Below are positions 24,849 to 36,585 of a stretch of 64,000 nt of DNA, in pieces. A program made the translations under genes and the position numbers. Positions within the stretch are counted from its first letter, which is position 1; every line of letters begins with the position of its first letter. The notes beneath the pieces were generated by a model that saw only the letters and a list, made by a program, of their open reading frames with translations, did no database searches and was not told the DNA's origin. Source of the DNA: Rubrivivax sp. (GTDB lineage: Bacteria > Pseudomonadota > Gammaproteobacteria > Burkholderiales > Burkholderiaceae_C); the NCBI GenBank assembly GCA_027490215.1, contig JAIXYO010000007.1:1-64000 (forward strand), in the 5' to 3' direction.

Positions 24849-24904
24849 GCCATGAGGCCGGGCGGCCCAGAAACCGCGCAACGATCATCTGAGCTCTGCG
24901 CAGC

Positions 24905-27022
24905 TCAATTCGCCGATGTTCCGCGCGACGGAATCGATCCCTTGCCCACCGTCGCCGCCTCTGCAGCACGGGCTGCGGCCGCGGCACGCAGGGCTTTGAG
25001 TTTTTCCTTCGGATCTTCCTTGGCCTGCGCCTCGTGCAGCTTCATTTCAGCGATGAAGCGACTCGGCACGCCCTGAATCGTGTCACGCCCCTTCTTGCGG
25101 CGGCGCAGTGTGCTGACCTGCAGCGTGCTGCGCGCGCGGGTGATGCCGACATACATCAATCGGCGCTCTTCGTGCAGCCGTTCGGGCGTCATGTCCTCGT
25201 CGTCGGAACGGAAAGGCAGCAGACCTTCGTTGACGCCGACCAGCGTCACATGCGACCACTCCAGGCCCTTGGCCGCATGCAGCGTGCTCAGCGTCACCAC
25301 GTTCTGCTCTTCACCCCGCTCGGCCAAGCTGATGATCACCGAGATGGTCTGCGCGACATCGAGCACGCTCTGCTTCTCGGTTTCCACAGTCATGCCGCCA
25401 TCGTTCTCGATCTCGCCGCCGCAGCGCCTGGCGATCCAGTCAACGAAGTCGAGCACATTCGCCCAGCGGGCGGCAGCGAGCTTTTCACTGTCCTCGCCAT
25501 CCATCAGGTGCTGTTCGTAGCCGATGTCCTTCAGCCAGCCCATCAGCAGGGCCTTGGCATCTTCGGCACCCGTGGTGTGGCGGGCCCGGTACTCCAGGTC
25601 GTTCACGAAACGGCCGAATTCATGCAGCGAACCGATTGCGCGCGCTGGCACCGCTGTGCCCAGCGATTCGGCGAACAAGGCTTCGTACAAACTGGTCTTC
25701 CAACGGCCGGCGAACTCGCCCAGATTGGCCAGCGTCTGCGTGCCAATGCCGCGCTTCGGAGTGCTGACCGCACGCAGAAAGGCAGGATCGTCGTCGTGGT
25801 TGACCAGCAGTCGCAACCAGGCACACAGGTCGCGGATCTCGGTGCGGTCGAAGAAGCTCTGGCCACCGGACACCTTGTACGGCAAGTTGGCTTTGCGCAA
25901 TGCTTTTTCAAGAATCCGGGCCTGGTGGTTCGCGCGATACAGGATCGCGAAATCCTTGAAGTCGATGCCCCCGCTTTGATCAATGACGCCACCTGCGCCG
26001 CGCAGCGCCTGGATGCGCGCCACCGCGCGCTCGGCCTCGTGCTCCTCGCCATCGCACTCGACCACACGCACCGGCTCCCCGTCGCCAAGGTCACTCCAGA
26101 GCTTCTTCTCGAACAGCTTCGGGTTGTTCGCGATCACGCCATTGGCCGCGCGCAGGATGTGGCCGGTCGAGCGGTAGTTCTGCTCGAGCGCGATCACTTT
26201 CAAGTTCGGATATTCCTGCGGCAATCGCTTCAGGTTCTCGATGGTCGCGCCGCGCCAGCCATAGATGCTCTGGTCGTCGTCGCCCACCGCGGTGAAGAGG
26301 CCGCGACGGCGCTCGTCGGGGTGGTCGACCAGACTCTTCAGCAATTCGTACTGCACCGCGTTGGTGTCCTGCACCTCGTCGACCAAGAGGTAGCGCAAGG
26401 TGTCCTGCCACTTGGCCCGCACCTCGTCGTCTCGCCGCAGCAGTTGATGGGGAAGGCCGATCAGGTCATCGAAGTCGACCGCCTGGTAGGCCGCGAGCTG
26501 CTCTTCGTAGCGCTTCATCACGCGCACGGCGATGCGCTCGTCGTCGTTGGCCGCCACGGCTTCAGCCTGCTCGCTGTTGAGTCCCTGGTTCTTCCAGCCG
26601 CTGATCGTCCATTGCCAGCGCCTGGCCAGCGCGTTGTCGCTGGACGCGCCCGCCTCCTTGAGCAGGCCCAGCACGTCGTCGCTGTCGAAGATGCTGAACT
26701 GCGGCTTCAGCCCCAGCCGCGCGCCATCCTGCCGCAGGATACGTACACCCAGCGAATGGAAGGTGCTGACCACCAGGTGCTTGGCAGCACGTGGTCCGAC
26801 CAGCTGCTTCGCACGCTCGCGCATCTCCTGCGCCGCCTTGTTGGTGAAGGTGATCGCGGCGATCTGCCCCGGCGCATACCCCGCGTCAAGCAGGCGTGCG
26901 ATCTTGTGCACGATCACGCGCGTCTTGCCCGAGCCGGCGCCCGCCAGCACCAGGCAGGGGCCGGACAGGTAGTGGACCGCGTCGAGTTGCGCGGTATTCA
27001 GGCTCGCGGGAGCAGACGTCAC
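24905..27022 (-). CDS. Rep/UvrD-family ATP-dependent DNA helicase
   Basis: This is a 705-residue SF1A 3'-5' helicase. Motifs in order: a Q motif before Walker A (SLNTAQLDAV), GAGSGKTR, motif Ia (AAITFTNKAAQEM), motif II DEVQDTN, motif III VGDDDQSIYGWRG, motif IV ALEQNYRS, motif V (VVTLSTLHAAKGLEWSHV), and motif VI (RLMYVGITRAR). Length and the early end fit Rep rather than the longer UvrD, but the sequence alone does not settle it. I start at a GTG at 27022, immediately before the helicase fold; the longer frame to 27223 runs into sppA and lacks homology. Confidence 0.9.
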   Translation of the reverse strand: MTSAPASLNTAQLDAVHYLSGPCLVLAGAGSGKTRVIVHKIARLLDAGYAPGQIAAITFTNKAAQEMRERAKQLVGPRAAKHLVVSTFHSLGVRILRQDGARLGLKPQFSIFDSDDVLGLLKEAGASSDNALARRWQWTISGWKNQGLNSEQAEAVAANDDERIAVRVMKRYEEQLAAYQAVDFDDLIGLPHQLLRRDDEVRAKWQDTLRYLLVDEVQDTNAVQYELLKSLVDHPDERRRGLFTAVGDDDQSIYGWRGATIENLKRLPQEYPNLKVIALEQNYRSTGHILRAANGVIANNPKLFEKKLWSDLGDGEPVRVVECDGEEHEAERAVARIQALRGAGGVIDQSGGIDFKDFAILYRANHQARILEKALRKANLPYKVSGGQSFFDRTEIRDLCAWLRLLVNHDDDPAFLRAVSTPKRGIGTQTLANLGEFAGRWKTSLYEALFAESLGTAVPARAIGSLHEFGRFVNDLEYRARHTTGAEDAKALLMGWLKDIGYEQHLMDGEDSEKLAAARWANVLDFVDWIARRCGGEIENDGGMTVETEKQSVLDVAQTISVIISLAERGEEQNVVTLSTLHAAKGLEWSHVTLVGVNEGLLPFRSDDEDMTPERLHEERRLMYVGITRARSTLQVSTLRRRKKGRDTIQGVPSRFIAEMKLHEAQAKEDPKEKLKALRAAAAARAAEAATVGKGSIPSRGTSAN

Positions 27023-27053
27023 AAAGCGCGGACAGGACGGTCGAGATGGGCCA

Positions 27054-28994
27054 TCACGGCGGGCCACACAGGCAGTGGGTGACAGCGGCAAACGGCTTGC
27101 GCCCATCGACCAGTTCAACCAGCCAGCCCAGGTCCTTGCGCACCGGGCCGGTGACGCGCTCTGGCAGGCCGGCGGGCACCAGCTGAAGGTCGAAATGCTG
27201 AGCCAGCACGCGTGCCGTGGCACCGCCGAAGGCTTCGATCAGGCGTTCGAAGCGGCCCGGCTCGCGGTCGACGTAGACGATGCGGTAGCTGGGTGCCTTG
27301 GCCGCCGCGCTGGAAGCGGGCGCAGATGCGGCGACATCGGGGTCACTGCCCTCCAGCAGCTTGGCGCGCAGCGCGGCCGAGCGGATGGCGGCGTTCAGAC
27401 CGCCGATCGTGTCGACCAGGCCGCGCTCGCGTGCTTGGAGGCCGGTCCACACCCGACCCTGCGCCACCGCGTCGATCTGGTCGGGTGTCGTCTTGCGTGC
27501 CGCGGCAACCTTGCCGATGAAGTCGGCGTAGATGTGGTTGACGCTGGTCTGCAGCATGCCGATGAAGCGCGGGTCCGGCTCGCGCCGCGGGTCACCCGCC
27601 GCGCCCAGCCAGGTGGTGGTGACGCCCTCGGCATGCACGCCGAGCTTGTCGATCGCGCGCGACGCGTTCGGCAGCAGCGCGAAGACACCGATCGAACCGG
27701 TGACGGTGGCCGCATCGGCCATCACCTCGTCGGAGGCCGTCGAGATCCAGTAACCGCCCGAGGCAGCCACGCTGCCCATCGACACCACGACCGGCTTGCC
27801 GGCCGCGCGTGTGAGCTCCAGCTCGCGGCGCACGAGCTCGGAGCCGAAGACGCTGCCACCGGGCGAGTTGACGCGCAGCACCAGTGCCTTGATCGCCTCG
27901 TCTTCCCGCGCCTTGCGGATCAGCGCCGCGGTCGACAAGCCGCCGACCGCGCCGGCGGGCGCTGCGCCGTCGACGATCTCCCCCTCGGCCACGACGATGC
28001 CCACCGCTGGCGTGGCGACAAGCGCGCTCGGCTCACCGCGCTGCGACGGCGTCAGGCGCGACAGATAGGTGTCGAACGACACCTGACGGAAGCTCTTGCT
28101 CTCGGTGTCGCGCACGCCGCGCTCGATCATCAGCTCACGCAGCTCGTCACGCGTCTTCAGCGCATCGACCTGCTTGGCCTCCAGCGCCAGCTTGGCGGCA
28201 TCGCCGCCCACTGCGGCGAGCCGCTCGGGTAGAGCCTCGATCAGCGCCTGCGTGCTGCCCGCAGGCAGTTGGCGCGCGGCTTCTATGCCCTCGGTGTAGG
28301 TGGCCCACAGGCCGTTGTAGAGCAGCGTGTCGGCTTCCGTCGCTGCGGGCGACGGGCCATTGGCGATGAAGGGCTCGGCTGCGCTCTTGAAGCTGCCGAC
28401 CTTGATCAGGCTGACGCTGACGCCGAGCTTGTCGAGCGCATCAAGGTAGTAGTTGCGCAGCCGGCCAAATCCATCCAGGTACACCGCACCCAGCGGGTGC
28501 AGGAACACCTCGTTCGCATGGGTGGCGAGGTAGTACTGTTTCTGGTCGTAGCCCGAGCCCCAGGCCGTGACCGGTTTACCGCTGGCCTTGAAGCGGTCCA
28601 GCGCGTCGGCAATATCGCGCAGCGCCGCCAGCCCGCCGCCCTGGAACTCGTCAAGCACCAGCACCACGCGGCTGATGTTCGGATCGGCCTCTGCAGCGGC
28701 CAGCACCGCCAGCACATCGCGCAGTCGCGTGCTTTGCGCGCCATTGCCCTGCAGCTGCGCCAGCGCGTTGTCGCGCACACCACCCGATTGCTCCTCGACC
28801 AGCGGGCCCTGCAGGTCAAGCACCAGCGCGGTGTTGTCCTGCAGCACCGGGACTTCGCGCTTGAATACGGCGACCGCGATGAGCACGATCAGCCCGAGAA
28901 ACAAGAGGTTCAGCAGCGTGCGTCGGGTGGCATCGATGAACCACCACAGGGCACCGACACCGCGTCGCAACCAGGCGAAAAGGCGCTTGAACAT
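27054..28994 (-). CDS. sppA: Signal peptide peptidase SppA, 67K type
   Basis: The 646-residue membrane protease digests cleaved signal peptides. One transmembrane helix lies near residues 26-45, followed by two S49 protease domains. The general-base lysine is in the N-terminal domain (near KPVTAWGSGYDQKQYY) and the nucleophilic serine in the C-terminal domain (VVVSMGSVAASGGYW). The two-domain length matches the E. coli 67K type. It ends 31 bp before the helicase start, so the two could be co-transcribed. Confidence 0.92.
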   Translation of the reverse strand: MFKRLFAWLRRGVGALWWFIDATRRTLLNLLFLGLIVLIAVAVFKREVPVLQDNTALVLDLQGPLVEEQSGGVRDNALAQLQGNGAQSTRLRDVLAVLAAAEADPNISRVVLVLDEFQGGGLAALRDIADALDRFKASGKPVTAWGSGYDQKQYYLATHANEVFLHPLGAVYLDGFGRLRNYYLDALDKLGVSVSLIKVGSFKSAAEPFIANGPSPAATEADTLLYNGLWATYTEGIEAARQLPAGSTQALIEALPERLAAVGGDAAKLALEAKQVDALKTRDELRELMIERGVRDTESKSFRQVSFDTYLSRLTPSQRGEPSALVATPAVGIVVAEGEIVDGAAPAGAVGGLSTAALIRKAREDEAIKALVLRVNSPGGSVFGSELVRRELELTRAAGKPVVVSMGSVAASGGYWISTASDEVMADAATVTGSIGVFALLPNASRAIDKLGVHAEGVTTTWLGAAGDPRREPDPRFIGMLQTSVNHIYADFIGKVAAARKTTPDQIDAVAQGRVWTGLQARERGLVDTIGGLNAAIRSAALRAKLLEGSDPDVAASAPASSAAAKAPSYRIVYVDREPGRFERLIEAFGGATARVLAQHFDLQLVPAGLPERVTGPVRKDLGWLVELVDGRKPFAAVTHCLCGPP

Positions 28995-29098
28995 GAGAAC
29001 TCCACTTGGGAACTTTGGCGTAGCGCCGCGCCAGACTTTAAGCGCGCCAGCATGCTGGCCACTGAAGCAGCGCGGCGCGGTTGTGCAGATCGCAAAGC

Positions 29099-29113
29099 AT
29101 AGGTATTGACTAT
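29099..29113. promoter_or_regulatory. OxyR-like half-site upstream of katG
   Basis: ATAGGTATTGACTAT fits the OxyR dyad ATAG-N7-CTAT with the conserved T at the second spacer position. It lies 118 bp before the katG start and overlaps a TTGACT that could serve as -35. The adjacent second half-site expected 7 bp further on is poorly conserved. Confidence 0.5.
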
Positions 29114-29161
29114 GGAAGCAGTTTCATCAATTGAGTTTGCAAGGCATGATGGCTTCGGTAG

Positions 29162-31444
<2,283 letters not shown>

Positions 31445-31466
31445 GGTCGGCGCAAGCCCGGGGATG

Positions 31467-31494
31467 AAGGGTGGCAGAAATGCCGCCCTTTTTC
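31467..31494 (+). terminator. Rho-independent terminator of katG
   Basis: AAGGGTGGCA, a GAAA tetraloop, then TGCCGCCCTT form a 10-bp stem with one G-U pair, followed by TTTC. It starts 23 bp after the katG stop. Confidence 0.8.
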
Positions 31495-31575
31495 TTGGGC
31501 GAGCCCACCAGACCCGTGGCCCCAAGCAAAATCACCCTTCCCCTATCGACAGCGCAACAGCGCGAGACCTGAGCC

Positions 31576-31740
31576 ATGAAACAGTACGTATGCTTGGTGT
31601 GCGGCTTCATCTACGACGAGGCCCTCGGACTGCCCGATGACGGCATCCCCGCCGGTACCCTGTGGGCCGATGTGCCTGCCAACTGGGAATGCCCGGACTG
31701 CGGCGTCTCGAAAGCCGATTTCGAGATGGTCGCGATCTGA
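31576..31740 (+). CDS. Rubredoxin
   Basis: This is a 54-residue one-iron electron carrier. The Fe(SCys)4 site is two CxxC pairs: YVCLVCGFIYDE near residues 6-9 and WECPDCGVSK near residues 39-42. The spacing and length match standard rubredoxin. Its stop shares one base with the ATG of the reductase that follows, so the two are translationally coupled. It is probably the electron donor/acceptor pair that scavenges oxygen or peroxide or feeds an oxygenase; the terminal partner is not in the window. Confidence 0.95.
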   Translation: MKQYVCLVCGFIYDEALGLPDDGIPAGTLWADVPANWECPDCGVSKADFEMVAI

Positions 31741-32918
31741 TGCCAGTCGATGCGGCGGCGACCACCCTGCCGGTGGTCGTGATCGGCAGCGGTCTCGCAG
31801 GTTATGCGGTGGCGCGAGAGTTCCGCAAGCTCGATCCCGACACGCCTTTGCTGCTGCTGAGCCGCGACCACGCAGGCTTCTATTCGAAGCCGATGCTCTC
31901 GAACGCGCTGGCCGGACAGAAGACAGCAGCCAGCCTGCTGATGAAACCGGCAGAGAAGATGGCCAGCGAATTGAAGGCCGACGTGCGTGCCGGCGTGTCG
32001 GTCAGGCGCATCGACACGGCCGCGCGAACGGTGACCACGGACGATGGCGAGGCGATCGCCTATCGTGATCTGGTACTCGCCCTGGGGGCCGACCCGATCC
32101 GTCCGGCGCTGGCCGGCGATGCCGCAGATGCGGTTTGCGCCGTCAACGACCTCGACGATTACGCGCGCTTTGCCGACGCACTGGAAGGCGCGAAGAGCGT
32201 CGCCATCCTCGGCGCCGGCCTGATCGGCTGCGAATTCGCCAACGACCTGCTTCACCGCGGCATCACGCCGACCGTGCTCGATGTGGCCGACCGGCCGCTG
32301 TCGCGACTGTTGCCGGCCGAAGCCAGTGCGTGGCTGCGCGAGCGACTCGAGGCAGCGGGCGTGAGCTTCCGCCTCGGTGTGGCGGCCAGCCGCGTCGATC
32401 ATGTGGTTGGTGGCGGTCTGCGACTCACGCTGAGCGATGGCGGCGCGCTTCGTGCCGACCGCGTGTTGTCAGCCATCGGGTTGCAGCCGCGCACTGCTCT
32501 CGCCGCAGCGGCAGGGATTGCCGTCGCGCGTGGCATCACCACCGACCGGCTGCTGGCGACGTCAGCGACGCATGTGTACGCGGTCGGCGACTGCTCGGAG
32601 GTGTTGGGCCTGAATCTGCCCTACGTGATGCCGTTGATGCAGCAATCTCGCGCACTGGCCGCCACGCTGTGCGGCCGGCCGGCACGGGTGGTCTATCCGG
32701 CGATGCCAGTGCTGGTGAAGACGCCGGCCTGCCCGACCGTCGTCTGCCCGCCGCCACCGGGCGCCTCCGGTGAGTGGCAAGTGGTCTCGTCGGCGGATGC
32801 CTGCGAAGCGCGCTTCGCAGGCGCAGGCGGAAGCTTGCTTGGCTTCGCGCTGCTCGGTACGGCCACGACGAAGAAGCATACCTGGGTGGCCGAGGTACCC
32901 GCCTGGTTGGCAGATTGA
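31740..32918 (+). CDS. Rubredoxin reductase-like FAD/NAD(P)-dependent oxidoreductase
   Basis: This 392-residue flavoprotein has an N-terminal FAD-binding Rossmann fold (VVIGSGLAGYAVAREFRK, near residue 12), a central NAD(P)-binding fold (VAILGAGLIGCEFANDL) and the second FAD motif near the C-terminus (VYAVGDCSEV). It matches rubredoxin-NAD(P) reductase by sequence and by its coupling to rubredoxin (ATG overlapping the previous stop by one base). The window places it after katG, which suggests a role in oxidative stress, but no direct evidence links the two units because a terminator separates them. Confidence 0.88.
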   Translation: MPVDAAATTLPVVVIGSGLAGYAVAREFRKLDPDTPLLLLSRDHAGFYSKPMLSNALAGQKTAASLLMKPAEKMASELKADVRAGVSVRRIDTAARTVTTDDGEAIAYRDLVLALGADPIRPALAGDAADAVCAVNDLDDYARFADALEGAKSVAILGAGLIGCEFANDLLHRGITPTVLDVADRPLSRLLPAEASAWLRERLEAAGVSFRLGVAASRVDHVVGGGLRLTLSDGGALRADRVLSAIGLQPRTALAAAAGIAVARGITTDRLLATSATHVYAVGDCSEVLGLNLPYVMPLMQQSRALAATLCGRPARVVYPAMPVLVKTPACPTVVCPPPPGASGEWQVVSSADACEARFAGAGGSLLGFALLGTATTKKHTWVAEVPAWLAD

Positions 32919-32937
32919 CCCTGCCCGAAGTGCGCTC

Positions 32938-35034
32938 TCAGATCGCCAGCGGATCGACGTCGATTGCCCAGCGCAGGATGCGCTGATCAGCGACGCGCTC
33001 GCGCCGCATCTCGTGCAGCGCGGGCAGCCAGTTGGCCAGGAAACGCTGCAGCGCCTGCCGGGACGGAGACTCGATCAGCATCTGCATCCGCTCGACATTG
33101 GCCACCCGCGCAATCGGCGTCGGCACCGGTGGGTACAGCGTCACGTCGGCCGCCTCCGCCGTGACTTCGGCAGCCTCGGACGCGGCTTGCAGAAAGCCGC
33201 GCGCCGCATCGGCGGTACGGGCCTCGGCGCGCAGCAGCGCCAGGTGTGAATGCGGTGGCAGCCCAGCCATGCGGCGCTCAGCCAACTGCGATTCGGCAAA
33301 CGCGTGGAAGTCATGGCGGCGCAGCGCGGCATACAGCGCGTGATGTGGGTGCCAGGTCTGCACCCACATCTCGCTTGCCGCTGCCTGTGCCGCATCGCGC
33401 CCGGCACGGCCTGCGGCCTGCATCAACAATGCAAACAACCGCTCGGGGGCACGGAAGTCGCTGCTGAACAGCGAAGTGTCAGGGTTGACCGCCGCGACCA
33501 GCGTGATGCGGCGAAAGTCGTGCCCCTTGGTGATCATCTGGGTGCCGACCAGCACATCGACCTCGCCCGCATGCACCGCACCCAACTGTGCCTCCAGCGC
33601 ACCCTTGCCACGCGTGCTGTCGGCATCGATGCGGGCAATGCGGGCCGGGCGGCCGTCGGGGTGGGTCAGCAACTCGGCGAGCTGTTCCTCAAGGCGTTCG
33701 GTGCCGCGGCCGATCGGTGAGATGTCGAGGTTGCCGCAGTCAGGGCAGGCGCGCGGCACGCGCTCGGTGAAGCCGCAGTGGTGGCAACGCAGCGTGCGAT
33801 CGAGCTTGTGAAACACCCGCCAGGCGCTGCAGTTCGGGCAGCCGCTCTTCCAGCCGCAGTCACCGCAGTGCAACACCGGTGCGTAGCCACGGCGGTTCAA
33901 GAACACCAGGCTCTGTTCACCGCGCGCTATGCACTGCTGCAGCGCGGCCACCAGTGGCGGCGAAAGCGCGGCCCCGCCCTTCACCTTGGGCTGCGCATTC
34001 ATGTCGACCAGCCGGACTACAGGCAACACGCCGCCCCCGATGCGCGCGGGCATCGACAGCCGCAGGTAGCGCCCTTCGTCGGCCCGCTGCCAGCTCTCCA
34101 GCGACGGCGTGGCCGAGCCGAGCAGCACCGTCGCCCCCTCGAGCCGGCCTCGGTAGACCGCCAGGTCGCGCGCCGAGTAACGGGCGCCTTCCTGTTGCTT
34201 GTACGACGGGTCATGCTCCTCATCGACGACGATCAGCCCGAGCCGCGGCATTGATGCGAACACCGCCAGCCGTGTGCCCAGCACCAGGTCGGCCAAGCCG
34301 AGGTGTGCCGCGAGCCAGCTGCGCAAACGCTGCGCCGGCGTCAGGCCGCTGTGCATGGCCACGATGTGGCGGCCGGCAAAGCGCTCGGCAAAGCGGGCTT
34401 CGAGCTGCGGCGTCAGGTTGATCTCGGGCACCAGCACCATCGCTTGACGGCCTTGCGCCAAAGCCTCGGCCGCCGCGCGGAGGTAGATCTCGGTCTTGCC
34501 ACTGCCTGTGACGCCATGCAGCAATGCGGTCGGTGCCGCGGCTGAGCCCTGTGCCAAACGGAGCTCGGCCATCACCCGGGTCTGCGCGGCATCGAGCTCC
34601 GGAGGGATGACCGCCACCCCGGTGCCTGGCGGCCTCACCGTGAGCGCCTTTTGCAGGCGCGCAATGCGCTGGCGGACCTGGGTGTCGTCGAGCTTGCGCA
34701 GTTCGGGTGGCAACACCGACAAGGCGACCTCGCCGATGCCACGCTGGTAGTAGGCCGCGGTGAAGTCCACCAGCCGGCACCAGGCCGCACTGAGGGGCGG
34801 CAGCGAGGTCAGTGCGTGTCGCAACGGCCTCAGACTGACAGCCGGGTCGACGACAGGCTCGCCTGTCGATGCCTCGCCTGCCCACACCACGCCGGTGACT
34901 TCACGGGTGCCGAACGGCACACGCACCAGCGTTCCGGGTGGCAACGGCGATTCACCAAGGTAGGTCAGCGGCGCCCGCAGCGAGGTGTGCGCCGGCGCAT
35001 CCACCGCCACCTGCAGCGAGATGCTTTCAGGCAT
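32938..35034 (-). CDS. priA: Primosomal protein N' (replication restart helicase)
   Basis: This 698-residue helicase restarts stalled forks. A 3' DNA-binding domain is followed by the helicase core: Walker A GVTGSGKTEIY, motif II VVDEEHDPSYKQQ, and later helicase motifs (LVGTQMITKGHDF, QAAGRAGRD). The zinc-binding insertion has four CxxC pairs (CGDCGWKSGCPNC, CHHCGF, CPDCGN). Start is the ATG at 35034; a TTG at 35043 is also in frame. It is convergent with the rubredoxin reductase gene. Confidence 0.95.
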   Translation of the reverse strand: MPESISLQVAVDAPAHTSLRAPLTYLGESPLPPGTLVRVPFGTREVTGVVWAGEASTGEPVVDPAVSLRPLRHALTSLPPLSAAWCRLVDFTAAYYQRGIGEVALSVLPPELRKLDDTQVRQRIARLQKALTVRPPGTGVAVIPPELDAAQTRVMAELRLAQGSAAAPTALLHGVTGSGKTEIYLRAAAEALAQGRQAMVLVPEINLTPQLEARFAERFAGRHIVAMHSGLTPAQRLRSWLAAHLGLADLVLGTRLAVFASMPRLGLIVVDEEHDPSYKQQEGARYSARDLAVYRGRLEGATVLLGSATPSLESWQRADEGRYLRLSMPARIGGGVLPVVRLVDMNAQPKVKGGAALSPPLVAALQQCIARGEQSLVFLNRRGYAPVLHCGDCGWKSGCPNCSAWRVFHKLDRTLRCHHCGFTERVPRACPDCGNLDISPIGRGTERLEEQLAELLTHPDGRPARIARIDADSTRGKGALEAQLGAVHAGEVDVLVGTQMITKGHDFRRITLVAAVNPDTSLFSSDFRAPERLFALLMQAAGRAGRDAAQAAASEMWVQTWHPHHALYAALRRHDFHAFAESQLAERRMAGLPPHSHLALLRAEARTADAARGFLQAASEAAEVTAEAADVTLYPPVPTPIARVANVERMQMLIESPSRQALQRFLANWLPALHEMRRERVADQRILRWAIDVDPLAI

Positions 35035-35120
35035 CGCTGTCAACCCCTGAGTTAGGCAGGAAAGCTAGAGCTTTTCTCAGACATGGCCGGTAAGTTGCTG
35101 ATTTACTTGATCTTTTCAAG

Positions 35121-35331
35121 CTATCCACCCAATGTGTGGATAACTTTGTGGGTAAGCTTCGTAAAGCGAGCCTAAATCCTTGATTCATCGGGCTTGGCGT
35201 TGGATTGCCCGCTTTGAGGGCAGGGTTCCGTGGCTAATGAAATCAACAACTTAGCGACGAATAAAAAAATACTGCTGCCTAGATGCAGCAGGAGCAGAGT
35301 GCCCCATGAAAGACACGAAAAATGGGGATAA
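35121..35331. promoter_or_regulatory. Cluster of DnaA-box-like nonamers
   Basis: TGTGGATAA at 35135-35143 is a perfect DnaA box (TTATCCACA on the minus strand). CTATCCACC at 35121-35129 has two mismatches, TGTGGGTAA at 35147-35155 one, and TGGGGATAA at 35323-35331 one. The first three are spaced about 12 bp apart. No dnaA or dnaN gene is in the window, so this is not shown to be an origin. Confidence 0.45.
35262..35291 (-). terminator. Rho-independent terminator of hemE
   Basis: On the minus strand CTGCTGC, loop ATCTAG, then GCAGCAG form a 7-bp perfect stem followed by TATTTTTTTAT. It lies 119 bp past the hemE stop and points away from it. Confidence 0.8.
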
Positions 35332-35409
35332 GTCAATGCCTGAGCACTCACTCACCGGAAAATTCAAGCGCTGAAACACTCAGCGCGCGCGGTCATCGGG
35401 CAAGTCGGC

Positions 35410-36507
35410 TCAGACAGGCTGCCGCAAGCGGCGTGAAACCTCGTGCACCGCATCGACCAGGGCGCTGACGCTCTCTGGCGGCGTGTGCTGGCTGATGCCG
35501 TGGCCGAGGTTGAAGATGTGGCTGTCGACCGTTCCATTGCTGTGAACGGGGCCCGGTGCGCCGAAGCTTTCCAGCGACTTTGTCACTTCGGCACGGATCT
35601 GGTCCGGGTCCGCGAACAGCACGTTCGGGTCGAGATTACCTTGCAGCGCAACCCGGCCGCCCACGAGTTCCCGCGCCGACTTCAGGTTGACCGTCCAGTC
35701 CAGGCCCAGCACATCGGGCTCCAGCGCCGCCATCTGCTCCAGCCACAAGCCGCCACCCTTGGTGAAGACGATGTGCGGAATGCGCTGCCCGTCGTGCTCA
35801 CGCTTGAGCTGCTTGAGCACCCGCTGGGTGTAGGCCAGGCTGAACTCCTGGAATGCACCGTCGGCGAGCACGCCGCCCCAGCTGTCGAACACCATCACTG
35901 CCTGCGCACCGGCTTCGATCTGGGTGTTCAGGTACAGCGCCACGGCGTCGGCATTGACCGCCAGGATGCGGTGCATCAGGTCGGGGCGGCGGTACATCAT
36001 CGTCTTGACCAGGCGGTAATCGTCAGAGCCAGCGCCCTCGACCATGTAGCACGCCAGTGTCCAAGGGCTGCCCGAAAAGCCGATCAGCGGCACGCGGCCA
36101 TTCAGCGCCTTGCGGATCGAGGTGACCGCGTCGAAGACATAGCGCAACTTGTCCATGTCCGGCACGGCCAACTGGGCCACCGCCGCCTCGTCACGCACAG
36201 CGCGCTCGAACTTCGGACCTTCGCCCATCGCGAAGCTCAGGCCCAGGCCCATGGCATCGGGCACGGTCAGGATGTCACTGAAAAGGATGGCGGCGTCCAG
36301 CGCATACCGCTCCAGGGGCTGCAGCGTCACCTCGGTGGCGTAGTCGGTGTTGGTCGCCAGACCCATGAAGCTGCCCGCTTGAGCCCGCGTCGCGCGGTAC
36401 TCAGGCAAATAGCGGCCGGCTTGGCGCATCAGCCAGACGGGCGTGTGGTCAGTGGGTTGGCGCAGACAGGCGCGCAGGAAGCTGTCGTTTTGGAGTGGTG
36501 CGTACAT
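35410..36507 (-). CDS. hemE: Uroporphyrinogen decarboxylase
   Basis: This 365-residue cytosolic enzyme removes four carboxyls from uroporphyrinogen III to give coproporphyrinogen III in haem synthesis. The signatures [16 protein letters not shown] near residue 24 and [17 protein letters not shown] (catalytic Asp) are intact, as is the [16 protein letters not shown] segment. The start at 36507 places the enzyme divergent from cysM, 78 bp apart. Confidence 0.97.
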   Translation of the reverse strand: MYAPLQNDSFLRACLRQPTDHTPVWLMRQAGRYLPEYRATRAQAGSFMGLATNTDYATEVTLQPLERYALDAAILFSDILTVPDAMGLGLSFAMGEGPKFERAVRDEAAVAQLAVPDMDKLRYVFDAVTSIRKALNGRVPLIGFSGSPWTLACYMVEGAGSDDYRLVKTMMYRRPDLMHRILAVNADAVALYLNTQIEAGAQAVMVFDSWGGVLADGAFQEFSLAYTQRVLKQLKREHDGQRIPHIVFTKGGGLWLEQMAALEPDVLGLDWTVNLKSARELVGGRVALQGNLDPNVLFADPDQIRAEVTKSLESFGAPGPVHSNGTVDSHIFNLGHGISQHTPPESVSALVDAVHEVSRRLRQPV

Positions 36508-36585
36508 CCATGAATTATCACGCCCATAATTTCAGTTCACCGCCGTTTCCGCCCCGGGAAAACGCCGGACCTACAGGAGCTGACC

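Larger units (their letters stand above)
35044..35409. other. AT-richer gap with DnaA-box-like sites
   Basis: A 366-bp noncoding stretch between priA and hemE, less GC-rich than its surroundings. It holds four DnaA-box-like nonamers (listed separately), a hemE terminator, and an AT-rich patch at 35255-35275. No gene is visible. Confidence 0.6.

Noticed and set aside
25034-27082. 682-codon plus-strand reading opposite the helicase
   Set aside because: Antisense shadow of a gene with all SF1 helicase motifs in place.
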